A stretch of DNA of 64,000 nt from Siphonodentalium dalli (Eukaryota; Mollusca; Scaphopoda; Gadilida; Siphonodentaliidae): contig CP136067.1 in the NCBI GenBank assembly GCA_032622095.1, positions 174,628,556 to 174,692,555 on the forward strand. The letters are read 5' to 3'. This document shows, piece after piece, positions 1-9,688 of the stretch. The notes under the pieces are model-generated. The model saw only the letters and a program-made list of their open reading frames with translations, was not told where the DNA came from and searched no databases. The translations under genes and the position numbers were made by a program. Every line of letters begins with the position of its first letter. Position 1 is the stretch's first letter.

Positions 1-5
1 CCACA

Positions 6-161
6 CCGTCAAATCGGCCGAAATCCTTACCGTTCTCGAAAATGGTCCATACCCAATTTTCACCCTTCTGGGTGGTACCCCCTGGGTGATGGGTGAGGTC
101 GGCGTGTTTCTATGGATTATTTGGGGCGGGCCACCCACCGATGCCGTCAAATCGGCCGAAA
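6..161. repeat. Direct-repeat unit, left copies
   Basis: The string CCGTCAAATCGGCCGAAA occurs at about 6-23 and again at 144-161, each followed by AATGGTCCATACCC within a few tens of bases. The stretch 71-161 is a ~92-bp unit that recurs with about 85-90% identity at 729-822. No coding potential is seen. The unit was not assigned to a known family. Confidence 0.7.
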
Positions 162-299
162 ATGGTCCATACCCCATGGTTCGGCCCGGTGTGCGAACAT
201 TTTGAAAATCTTACCAAGAAAATCGCAAAATCCTAGCATCTAGACTAGCCTCAAACCTTCCTAGAGTTGGAAATTTCAAACCTGACACCCCCACTTAGG

Positions 300-690
300 T
301 TGGAAAATTTCTATCTGATGACAATTCCAATGACAATGTTGACCAAATAATGACTATTGTTTTCTTAAATTAACTAGCAATTTTTTACTGGCCATGTGAG
401 GGGGGGGGGGACCAGGACACAAGCTTTCCAAGTGTTGGAAATTTCCAACTTGTCACCCCCTATGGTTGGAAATTTTCCAACTGATGGCCATTTCAGTCAA
501 AATTTTGACAAAAATTGGAGAATATGCAAATATTGGTCCAAAAACAATTAATTCCCCCCAATAAATTGTTTGAGATTCAAACTACAAGAAAATTTTCAAC
601 CTATTGTTGGTGTGAAATTTCCAACTAATGTGTCAGGTATGAAATTTCAAACTGTTGAAAATTGTGACTAAAGTTGGGGGAGACCCCCCC
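300..690 (-). mobile_element. Diverged, reversed copy of the Harbinger-like element interior
   Basis: Read on the minus strand, this stretch matches the interior of the 21353-22612 element in the same order: the TTTCATACCTGACACA block, the GGACCAATATTTGCATA block, paired TTGGAAATTTTCCAAC-type palindromes, the GTGTCCTGGTCC block and the GGTCAACATTGTCATTGGAA block. Identity is clearly lower than between the young copies, so this is an old insertion. No terminal inverted repeat of the 21353 element is visible at its edges. The shared interior may therefore be a separate nested repeat. Confidence 0.7.
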
Positions 691-728
691 CCTCCAACAA
701 AAAACATGTCGCCGCGTCCCTGCATCGA

Positions 729-822
729 GGTGGTAACCCCCATGGGTGATGGGTGGGGGACCGGGTGTTTCTAAGGGGTATTTGGGGCGGGTCACCCACT
801 CATACCGTCAAATCGACCGAAA
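729..822. repeat. Direct-repeat unit, right copy
   Basis: Second full copy of the 71-161 unit, from GGTGGTAACC to AATCGACCGAAA. Together the two copies bracket the reversed transposon interior at 300-690, which looks as if it was inserted between them. Confidence 0.7.
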
Positions 823-1392
823 GAGATATTTGTGAGAATAAGGAATAGGGAATAAGTTCCAAATGTCATGTTCGTCCCAAAAACTAAATATGCGAACATG
901 CAGCAAAGAGATAAAATGAAAATGGGCTAATAACCAAGATAGTATTTTTACACGTCCATACATATGTATCAATCAGTCATATGTTTACTGTTTTGTTGAG
1001 ATATAATTAGGATAGTGGGTAAGCGTCACGAATTTAGTGAAACCCGAACGGTATGATACTTACCTCACTGGCATTTTGGCCTACCTCAATAAAGAAGTCC
1101 ACATGGCAATTAATCCTCAAGTTTAGAAACGTGTAGATGCTTATACATGCAGTGTATCGTGAACAAACGGATCTGATAACAAATCAGCCAAAGGACACTT
1201 CGACGAGGTGTGATTGACCATAGTCCAAAACTTATGACAATAAAAGACAGAACCACGCCCTATCGTTGCCAATACAGCGAATTTTTTGGACTGCTGCCAT
1301 AATGTTCTATACCCTTCGAATGTTCACACAGATATATGAATAAACTAATGAGACATTATTGAAGTATATGCCGTATGAGTCTGTGTCAATAA
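823..1392. other. Non-coding stretch, nothing recognised
   Basis: This is AT-rich DNA between the repeat block and the retroelement. No ORF, RNA gene or repeat copy shared with the rest of the window was recognised. Confidence 0.5.
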
Positions 1393-1439
1393 TAAATGGG
1401 AATAAAAGAAAGTAACACCATTTAAGACTCATTTGAGTT

Positions 1440-1480
1440 TTTAAAAAACACGAGCTTTCGGTTATCTAGTAGCCTTTATC
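1440..1480 (-). ncRNA. Possible remnant of a PLE hammerhead ribozyme
   Basis: Just downstream of the endonuclease the minus strand reads TTGATAAAGGCTACTAGATA and then ACCGAAAGCTCGTG. Hammerhead ribozymes have a CUGAUGA box, a stem II and a GAAA box, and PLEs are reported to carry such ribozymes. Here the first box is changed (TTGATAA). Stem II would pair GGCTA with TAACC with one mismatch. GAAA is intact, and a tiny stem III (AGC/GUU) is possible. No convincing stem I was found, so this is at best a degenerate ribozyme. Confidence 0.4.
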
Positions 1481-1567
1481 AAGTATGAAGTGAACAAATA
1501 GTGAAAAGTCGTTGACGTTGAAAGTGTCCCTCACGATGACGTGCATAACAAGAGTGACGGAAAGCGT

Positions 1568-2065
1568 CTACGTCGCGGCTGCTCCCGAGTGCCGAATCCC
1601 CCGGAAATTATGCAGTACAGCGTAATATGAGAGAAAACCATAGTCCCTGTTTAACCCTTTCCGGATGGTGTCCATGTAGGTTATTAATTTCAACTCTACT
1701 GTTTTCCTTGCTCTCAGTCGTTTCAATCCTGCTCTGAGAACTCTGACCTCGAGGTCTTCCTCTGAATGGCGAGAAGAGTTAAAATGTTCTCCCACGGGCA
1801 CGAATATATTTTCTGATGTTATGTCATGCCGGTGTCCATTCATGCGGCCTCTGAGGGTTTGGCCCGTCTCTCCGATGTAGATAAGCCCGGGACACTGTCT
1901 GCACGTCAGAGCATACACAACACCTTCAGAGCTGCACGAGAATAACCCATTCGGTGTGATAGATTTCCCGGTACTGTTGGTCAGAGTTCCATTTGTCACA
2001 GAAGAGCATGTTGCACAATTCCATATTCCGCACGGGTATGTTCCGTTCTGTTGGTTGTTATGCAA
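1568..2065 (-). pseudogene. GIY-YIG endonuclease domain of a Penelope-like element
   Basis: This open stretch of ~165 codons is the C-terminal endonuclease that nicks target DNA for PLE retrotransposition. Visible features are a Cys-rich linker (C12, C17, C20), the GIY half as GVVYALTC at about 48-55, and the YIG half as LIYIGETGQTL at 61-71. A basic run RGRMNGHRHD follows, with a plausible catalytic Glu near 124. It is in a different frame from the reverse transcriptase, which ends 11 bases upstream. In intact PLEs the two are one protein, so an extra or missing base near the C5 run at about 2094-2098 has split it. The first Met is probably not a real start. Confidence 0.85.
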
Positions 2066-2075
2066 GTTCTGTGCT

Positions 2076-3575
2076 CTAACTAGACTCTTTCGGGGGTTGT
2101 CGATATGACATTAAAGGTAATTCAGGGAAAATATCACGCAGTTTGTCATCATTTTGAAGCACACATTGTAGGTCATTGGCGATAGTTTTTAGTTTTTGTA
2201 ATTTTGGATGAAATGTGACTACCAGTGGTATTTTTGATGGAGTATTCTGATGGTTGTCGTCGGAATTAAACTGAAGTAGTTCCACCCTGTCCTTGACAAC
2301 TGCTTTTTGTATCCCTCTGTTTACAACTCTCTGCTTATATCCCAGGTTGACGAAGTTCTGCTGAAGATGCCCGATTTGTATGTCCCGCGTTTTCGAGTCA
2401 CTGCATATCCTATTATATAAACGTAGAGCTTGGCTGTATATGACGGACGATTTAGTGTGATCGGGGTGGAAACTGTTCGGGTTCAGGTAAGTAAATTTGT
2501 CCGTAGGTTTGCGATAGACTTTCGTGTTGATGTGGCCGTCTACAATGCTGACAGTATCATCCAAGAAGTTGACAGACTGTTTAGAATGCTCCATTTTGAG
2601 ATTTATATCAGGGTGTTGGTCATTAAATGCCGCGTGGAATTCCTTCAGTCTATCTTCGCCATGCTCCCAAGTGAAGAAAATATCATCTATGAACCTGTAG
2701 TAGTTCGATGGCTTGAGGTCCGATGACTGAAGAAAAGTAGTTTCTAGATTGTCCATGAATATATTAGCGAATTGAGGAGCCATAGGCGTACCCATGGCTG
2801 TTCCCTTAATTTGAACGAAATTGTCGCCGTTATACTGGAAATTGTTGTGTGTAAGAACAAACTCTGATAGTTTTAGAGTGACTTCCACTGGGAGAGAAGA
2901 GCCGATGGTTGTTCTTTCAATCGCACTTTTGATAGCAGCTAACCCGTTCCTGGTAGGAATATTTGAATATAATGCTTCTACGTCCATAGTTACAAGAATA
3001 GTCCCTTTCTCAACAGCATCGATACTTGCTAACTTGTTCTCAGTTCCCAGACCAGATACGATCGGGCGCCCTGGGTTGTTTTCCTTGTGTATTTTTGGAA
3101 GTATATAGAAATATCCAGGTTTAGGTTGCGACGGAATATCATGCTGTATGCTATCGCGAATTGTTTCTGGAAATGATTTCAACAATTTATTTAGTTCACG
3201 TTTGTATTTCGGCGTCGGATCTTCCATCACATGAGCGTAATAATTCTCGTTCGAGAGTTGGCGTTTGACTTCAGCATCATATTTGTCAGAATCCATAACT
3301 ACTGTGGCACCTCCTTTATCGGCGGGTTTAATAACCAAATTCGTATTGTTCTTTAAAGATTTCACAGCTTTGCGTTCCTGATATGACATATTGTATCGGG
3401 TTTTGTTACGTTTGTTTAGTACTTCGCTCACAGCACGATTTCTAAATGTAGATATGTAAGTATCTAGACAATCACTGCGCCCAGATGGGGGAGTCCATGT
3501 AGACTGCTTCTTAGAAACATCCCAAGCGTCAGAACAATTATCGGCGAGAGAAGTTTGACTGTCATCAGTTTCATT
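2076..3575 (-). pseudogene. Penelope-like reverse transcriptase
   Basis: The frame is open from 3575 to the stop at 2076, about 499 codons. The upstream part before the GTG at 3431 reads as typical PLE sequence (ending WTPPSGRSDCLDTYI before the later blocks). Numbered from 3431, the RT blocks are NLVIKPADKGGATVV (31-45), LPKIHK (111-116), GRPIVSG (121-127), VTMDVEALYSNIP (147-159), GTAMGTPMAPQFANIFM (210-226), the catalytic YRFIDDIFF (245-253) and NFLDD near 288. Only about 20 residues separate GRPIVSG from VTMDV. Related PLEs normally have several tens more there, so an in-frame internal deletion is likely. The 5' end is truncated. Confidence 0.9.
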
Positions 3576-3588
3576 TTATTCCCATTTA

Positions 3589-3949
3589 ATAAACTAATGA
3601 TTTAATATATAGTATAAAAGCAACTCACTTCGTAACATTCGTAAATTTGATGGTTCCAATGATAACATGCACAACAGACCACGAGGTTAACATAAAACAA
3701 TTGAATGGTAAATTGTTTGTTCACATTTGTGCAACGTATTTTCGATCAGATTAGAAGTGATGTCACTTCCATTCATTCCAGACATTGAAAGTACATACCA
3801 TACCATTTATTAAATTCAAATCCGGTCAATTTTCGTGGTAATTTGGTTGAATTATATTCAGTTGACGTAAATACACCCAAATAATTTGGTGCTTGACTAA
3901 TGTGGCCATTGATATGAAGCCCACAGCGTTAAACAAGTGTGCGCTTTGA
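3589..3949. other. Non-coding stretch, nothing recognised
   Basis: No supported feature was found between the retroelement and the dispersed repeat at 3950. Confidence 0.5.
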
Positions 3950-4085
3950 CACACACGCGGTATCAGATTGTTTGAAAAATAGTGTAGTATATGCTCGTAG
4001 CTGCCAAAATACTATGTAATATGTCATATCCTATTTGATTGACTTTTTCCTCGTTTCTCGTTGTGTTTTCTTCGCCTCCGTCATT
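3950..4085. repeat. Dispersed repeat, copy 1
   Basis: About 136 bp that recurs in the same orientation at 8086-8228. It includes GTATCAGATTGTTTGAAAAA, ATGCTCGTAGCTGCCAAAAT and CTCGTTTCTCGTTG. The two copies differ by substitutions and small indels. No termini or coding potential were identified. Confidence 0.75.
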
Positions 4086-5010
4086 ATTTCGTGTTATTTC
4101 GCCCAATTTGGGCGGTTCTATGATGGCTGTTTCTCATCTACGTGTGTGTCAGGATAGAGGAGGTGGAGGATTTGTGTAAATGTTAGCCCAAACTACATTT
4201 CCAAGTAACGATGGTTTGTTGTTTATTTTGAGGAATCATACCACATCAGATGAATTCATCCCAAATATGTTAACAGTTGTCGTGTAAAACATTTGCAGTA
4301 GGTTAGCGTTATTTGGTATTTGCGGATGTCGTTTAACATGGGGGAAAATAGACTACTACGTTTGAACGGCATGTGCATTTGTCGTTTTTTAATTATAGCA
4401 ACATAATAATCAATAACAGAGGCAGTCTCTGTCAAATACAGTCGCTCTATTTACGATACTAATTGGGGAACTTTCTAAATTAAATTACGCGTAAACCAGC
4501 GTAAACGGATACCTGCTGCAAATTATAGAAGGTGCCGGAATCGGCCTACTCACCCCATGGCAAACTCGCCCCAGTCGATATAAAATGTATACCGAGGCCG
4601 GCTCTGAATAAAAGGTGTATACGAGGTGTTATATGGAGTTTGGTCCGTTGTTTCTCAATGAATATTATTGAAATTTGGTGTATATGTCCGGGCTGGGACA
4701 TGGAATACAATAACGTTTGAATTGTTTTTAAATTTACAAATTTGTTGATTTGATTCAACTTTTTCGTTCTGAAATACACTATACGCGTCATGTCGATATA
4801 TAGTATTACTTAGAAATTTCAGCTTTCCAGATTCATAATCGCTCCATTGACTGTAACAGATGAAATTACCCCCCTCTTCGGATAGAGTGTCACTGAAACT
4901 TTATTTTGTTAGACTGCCTGTAGTCACTGATTATATGTGGAAATAATCTGTAATAAGATGTAGCACTGTTTTATTTTATATTTACATGTAGTGCTGTTTT
5001 TTATACAACA
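4086..5010. other. Non-coding stretch, nothing recognised
   Basis: Several short open frames occur here on both strands. They overlap each other and show no recognisable protein family, so no gene is called. Confidence 0.5.
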
Positions 5011-6209
5011 ATTCCACCCAGGCTTCTCAACGATACGCAGTACCGGTACCGCGTACTCGGGCATTTTTTTGGGGTAACGGTACTGGTGTGCAGATCCGCT
5101 GGTACTCGCTTCTGTGGTTGCATATATGCACGTTCGTAGATCAGCAGGCTGTTTGGCAAAATACAGTAGTATCAAGTTTCGCTCTTTAAACTACACACGA
5201 TGCACATCGATCGTGATTGTATTCGTGGCGCGAGAGGTCGGTCACGGAAGAGTGCATGGTTCCTGGTTTTATGTGTCTATTATAACTCTTCAATGGTTGA
5301 ATTCCAATTCTTTGAAAGCACGGCCTTGTGATATTGTTTTAATCTTCAAAGATTATTTTGTGTTGGGAACTTGTGATTGCAACTTATGTTTTTGCCTTTA
5401 TTTTTGCCCAGTTTTGGCAATTATATATACACTAAACCCAGTTACAATTTCTTATCATTTATTCACCAACGACCCCACCCACAAGTATGGCCCACACGTT
5501 TTGATTAATCACATACATACGTACCCGTTAACATGTCGTATCAGTTTGCATATATAAGGTATACCTTTTGAATTTAAATGGGACTCATGGAACCTCCAGT
5601 TATATAATAAAATCGGGAACGAATATCCACGAACCGTGCAAAATGTACATGTAATATGCTGAATAGACATGATAGTTCATATTTGGTATAGGAACTCGTG
5701 GAGAGAAATTGTTGCCTAACTTGACTCATTATTGTTTAGATTTAAAATGGCCGACCGCGCGACTTTGCAAATAGATTTATTCTGATTGAATATTGTGAAG
5801 TGAAAACCACCGACGTGTGTCGCGTTACTTTCTATCAGTTTATCACACACAGAAGAACAATAAGTTAAAACCACAAAACGTGTGCAACGAATAGTTCCAT
5901 TTTGTTGATTGAATTGTCTATGTTGTTATTTGCGCATCACTAAACTCTTCGGGAATGTTTGTTAGTATATTCCAAAATGGTATCTAATATCCCGAAATAG
6001 TTTCTTTATTCTGATATCAAATTATCATTAGTTCAAGTTAATATTATAGTTCGCGGCTTGTGATTTTCAGCACTGTATTACCTCCAGATATACCTAGAAC
6101 TATAAAATGGCTTGCCAGTACCGGTACCGGAACCGCGGTACTAGCAAAGTATCGATACCGGTAACGGCATGTGTGGTACCGGCGGTACTTTGAGAAGCCC
6201 GATTCCACC
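5011..6209. mobile_element. Non-autonomous hAT-type DNA transposon with 8-bp target duplication
   Basis: The element runs from 5019 (CAGGCTTCTCAA) to 6201 (TTGAGAAGCCCG), 1183 bp. The first 12 bp of the two ends are inverted repeats with one mismatch, and subterminal GGTACCGG-type motifs occur at both ends. The octamer ATTCCACC lies immediately outside each end (5011-5018 and 6202-6209), an exact 8-bp target duplication. CAGNG-TTCTCAA termini and 8-bp duplications are the hallmark of the hAT superfamily. A 147-codon open frame at 5114-5557 shows no transposase motif, so the copy is non-autonomous and depends on a hAT transposase elsewhere. Confidence 0.85.
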
Positions 6210-7040
6210 TAGATCATCATGTGATCAACCATACATGGGGTGTGATGACCTGGTTGAATTAAGAGCGGTTTGATGGATCACTTCTGTTTTCGAGCTAGAT
6301 TATACTTATGCTATTTAAAGGCATGTTTCTAACGTGGAGGGGTAGATATTCTTGAGACCCCACTACGCTTCAATTCACACCAAGTTCTCAGCTGTCATGT
6401 TCGGATATTAGAACCCATAGCCATAATATATGGTTTATTTTGTGTATACTAGTATAATATAGTTATTTTCAGTACCTGTATATACCAGTAGTGTGGATAA
6501 CAATGCATATATATGTGTGTATATGTATATTGATTCAACGGATTCAGTGGTTTTGTTCATTAGTCTATCAAATTTGCGGGGAAAACATGGCCACCAGCAG
6601 TACACCCTGCCAAATTTCAAATTTGAATCAATTGGCGCACCCTGCAGCCAGCATTTATTGGAGAACTGTTTCTCATGTGGATATTTTGGGTCACCACTAG
6701 ATGGGAGCCATATTTTTTTCCTCAAAATTTCCTTGTGAAAACATCACTGCCGCGGTGATCTTGAGTTTTACTATTTTTATGGCTAAATAATTTGGTTGAT
6801 CCTACAGACGACATCCCTTGTCCGATCGTCACCAGATTCCACAATGATCTTCTGGATAACCAGGATGAGAGTAACCTATGATCCTATTATTCCTCACAAT
6901 CACATGCACCCTTCAAAATGTTGTTTCGTCGTATCTAATTTTTTAATGACCCCTATGGTAATATCGATATAGATACATTTGTCAAACATTTCTTTGTACA
7001 ATTTACAGGTATAAAGTTTGTAACTAAATCTAGAAATATA
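6210..7040. other. Non-coding stretch, nothing recognised
   Basis: Overlapping short frames at 6435-6738 on both strands show no family resemblance. A short palindrome (CAAATTTCAAATTTG) lies near 6611. No gene is called. Confidence 0.5.
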
Positions 7041-7059
7041 TAATACTAGCTGATGTACT

Positions 7060-7415
7060 CGACTTTGTTCGGGCTATTTAGGGATTTCTTTGTGATCGCC
7101 TTCATCTGGGCAGTACCCGGTATATACAGCATCTGGACAAACTATTTTTCAATTGGTCCAGAAACATGCCTATATCAGCACGTTCGATGACATGGTCGCA
7201 CGTGAAATTGGACCCGTCCATATTGCTCCCGGGGTCGAAGTAGTCCTACACAACAAATTTTAGTAGGATCGGTCAAGGTCCAGAAACATGCCTATGAGCG
7301 AGGTCAGGTTGACACGTTAAATACCAAATCCGAGTCGGATCGGTCGAGCAGTGTTCGGGTCTATAACACACATACATACATGCATTCATAAACACATACA
7401 TACAGACAGATATTC
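7060..7415 (+). repeat. Retroposon 3'-end-like repeat
   Basis: The block GGTCGAGCAGTGTTCGGGTC near 7340 is followed by a degenerate CATA-rich tail and ACAGACAG. This resembles the conserved 3' ends of some SINE/LINE pairs, in which a GGTCGAGC-GTT-TCGxGTCTATAA string precedes a CATACATAC tail. A related string (AATCGGTTTAGCCGTTTTCG) lies near 39900. The family is not assigned. Confidence 0.4.
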
Positions 7416-8085
7416 CAAAATGTATAATCGATAGCTAAAAGAATTCTATGATAAATAGTTCACGGGCGACCTGATGCATGCATCTTAGTTTTCTCGCTAT
7501 ATATGGTACAACATTCATACACGGTCGATCATTACACTCATTGGCAAATGGTGATCAACGACCATTACATTAATAGCACCAATAGCATAAGTATATGTAA
7601 TTTAACCACATGTTTTACTTCTATGGTACATAGCTTAATTTATTACACCAATTGAACAGTGTCGTAGTTTTGCGGTTTGCTTTTGCCCTACAGCAATATC
7701 TAATCTTCAAGTCAACTCAGTTTTTATAAGCGAAGTTCCAGTAAATTAGGCCTGCACCTTCAAACCTAATTTGCTGAACTCCTTTTGTAAATTTCGCTGT
7801 AAGCCGGTTGACTCGTTTGGTGTCTTCTATTTATTCAATCGACTCAGAACAAGTTCGTTGTAACTCATCACTAATGAAAAACACATTTATTTAAAGCAGG
7901 GTTCAATATATTGCCGGCTACATGTGCTTTCTTTCAGTAAACATAACATTAGTAACAATATTTTTGGTCCAAACAGAAAAAGCATGAAAATAGAAAATGA
8001 TCGTGGAATACACCAGTAAATACATCGTGGAAAATCCTCCGACTACCGACTTTTGGTCAGAATGTTAGAGCAAACAAATGTGAGT
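7416..8085. other. Non-coding stretch, nothing recognised
   Basis: No coding region, RNA gene or shared repeat was identified. Confidence 0.5.
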
Positions 8086-8228
8086 TTGGACACACATGAG
8101 GTATCAGCTTGTTTGAAAAATAGTGTAGCATATGCTCGTAGCTGCCAAAATACTATGTCATATGTCATATCCTAGTTTATTACCCTTTTCTTCGTTTCTC
8201 GTTGTTTTCTGACGCCTCCGCCATTTTG
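8086..8228. repeat. Dispersed repeat, copy 2
   Basis: Same-orientation partner of 3950-4085, sharing the GCTCGTAGCTGCCAAAATAC block and the CTCGTTTCTCGTTG block. Confidence 0.75.
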
Positions 8229-8924
8229 AGTGCGTGGTACTCATCAACTCGAAACCACGTGATTCCCCACCGTGATACTGTGCTACCCCCGTAGATTCCA
8301 TATTCCACTCGTTCAAAATATGGGAACTATTTCATGTTCAGACGAGGAACTTTATTGCATTGAATAAACACCGTAAGGTATATATTTCTTTGTTAATACG
8401 TGTTCTATAATGATCTATTTCACAATAGAGGATGGTCGCAGCTACAGATTGCATGGTTTTTGTAAGTTTGGTGAGCCGATGTTGCAATAAATATTGAATT
8501 TATTACCCAGGAGAAATATCATGATTAAAATCGGCTAATCAAAGTCACAAAAATCATACAATCTCGAACTGGGACACGCACATGTGCAATACGGTATTAA
8601 AGAACAGGCATTGGGTAAGCAATATATTACATGTATTTTGTTTTCATTGTTATGAACCATCAAAAATGCCCAGGTTTTGAACTGGTGGAGTGTGAGTACT
8701 ACGGGTGTAGCCAGAGTAGAGATTCGTGGCATGATCTGATGCTAGACAAGAGGGTCCCACCCCCACACAGACAATGAGTCATGAATAACAGTTAAGAACA
8801 TATATGATGAAGGACATACATTTCACACTTCTAAAATATTTATATTCATCACTGTTCAAAAAGTAATATGCCAAGCTGTACCACATACAGACAGAAAGTT
8901 ATGTTTCTCTATTTCCCGGCACAG
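8229..8924. other. Non-coding stretch upstream of the transporter gene
   Basis: No core promoter element or upstream exon can be assigned with confidence. Short open frames here look accidental. Confidence 0.4.
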
Positions 8925-9072
8925 TGATGACACAGTGAAAATTATCTAAATCTAATCAGAATGAATTGTAACTGACAAAACTCTTAAATAACAAAATTAT
9001 GTTGATCTAATTACGAAAATATACGTGACGAGGGGACAGAACTCTGCTTTGCATGGGTTTGAACGGGTACTG
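8925..9072. repeat. Dispersed repeat shared with 33540-33700
   Basis: The order AATTGTAACTGACAAA, an AT-rich middle, then a GAACTCTG-TTTG block is shared with the stretch at 33580-33690. The copies are clearly diverged. The repeat lies about 600 bp upstream of the MFSD6-like coding exon. Confidence 0.5.
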
Positions 9073-9688
9073 CTAAATCGAACTCTTGGGAATTATCGAG
9101 CATGTCCCCACATGCAATGAAGTATCGACACACATATATAACCTCCATATCCCTCGGGCCAGAGCGCGAATTGAGTACACTGTATACCAGCATCGATTGG
9201 ACAGCCACTAGTCCCAACCAAACTGAATTACTCCTTCATCGATGTATTCCTGCATCACGCGAATTGTTGCCATCTAGGAAATGTCGTCTGTTTCTCGCAG
9301 AGGAAATCAATTATTTCCCCTTGTTTAATACCATTTGCTCCTCATTGCATCACGGAACTTGTCGGATAAATTGCTGACTACGACACTCAATTTGGATAGT
9401 TCTATAGATCTGGACTCGACTAGCTTTGGCGATATAATTCACTGTTCCGCGAACGACATAGGCGACAGTATTGCAATTCATCGACGAAGGCAAAAATCCT
9501 ACCAGAATCGTTTTATAGATTGCAATAGCCAATTGTAGCAGCAGACTATTGAAGAACATAATCAACATCGGTTTAGGAATTGATTCATTTCATACACGGA
9601 GTTGTTTTTGTGCGGATATTGTTACTGTGTTAGGGTACATGGATTATTTGTGAACAACTCTTGTTCTACATATCCGTGTCTTTGATAG
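9073..9688. other. Intergenic or intron sequence immediately upstream of the MFSD6-like exon
   Basis: No supported gene lies here; the short frames on both strands overlap and resemble nothing known. The last bases (GTGTCTTTGATAG at 9676-9688) look like a splice acceptor, so this is probably the end of a 5'-UTR intron. Confidence 0.45.
9676..9688 (+). promoter_or_regulatory. Probable 3' splice site
   Basis: The pyrimidine-leaning GTGTCTTTGATAG ends in AG directly before GATTTCCGGACATGG. It places a short 5'-UTR tail in front of the initiator ATG. It is not confirmed by any transcript. Confidence 0.5.

Larger units (their letters stand above)
1393..3588 (-). mobile_element. Penelope-like retroelement, decayed copy
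   Basis: The minus strand carries a Penelope-type reverse transcriptase followed by a GIY-YIG endonuclease. This order is characteristic of the endonuclease-bearing Penelope-like elements (PLEs). The copy looks dead. The two domains are in different frames, the reverse transcriptase seems to lack a segment before its first catalytic Asp, and the N-terminal part is cut off. A 15-bp sequence (TAAATGGGAATAAAA) lies at 1393-1407 and in inverted orientation at 3574-3588, so the span is bounded by short inverted repeats. Inverted or partial flanking copies are a known habit of PLEs. Confidence 0.85.

Noticed and set aside
5114-5557. 147-codon frame inside the hAT element
   Set aside because: No transposase motif (no BED finger, no DDE blocks, no hAT dimerisation motif); treated as non-coding filler.
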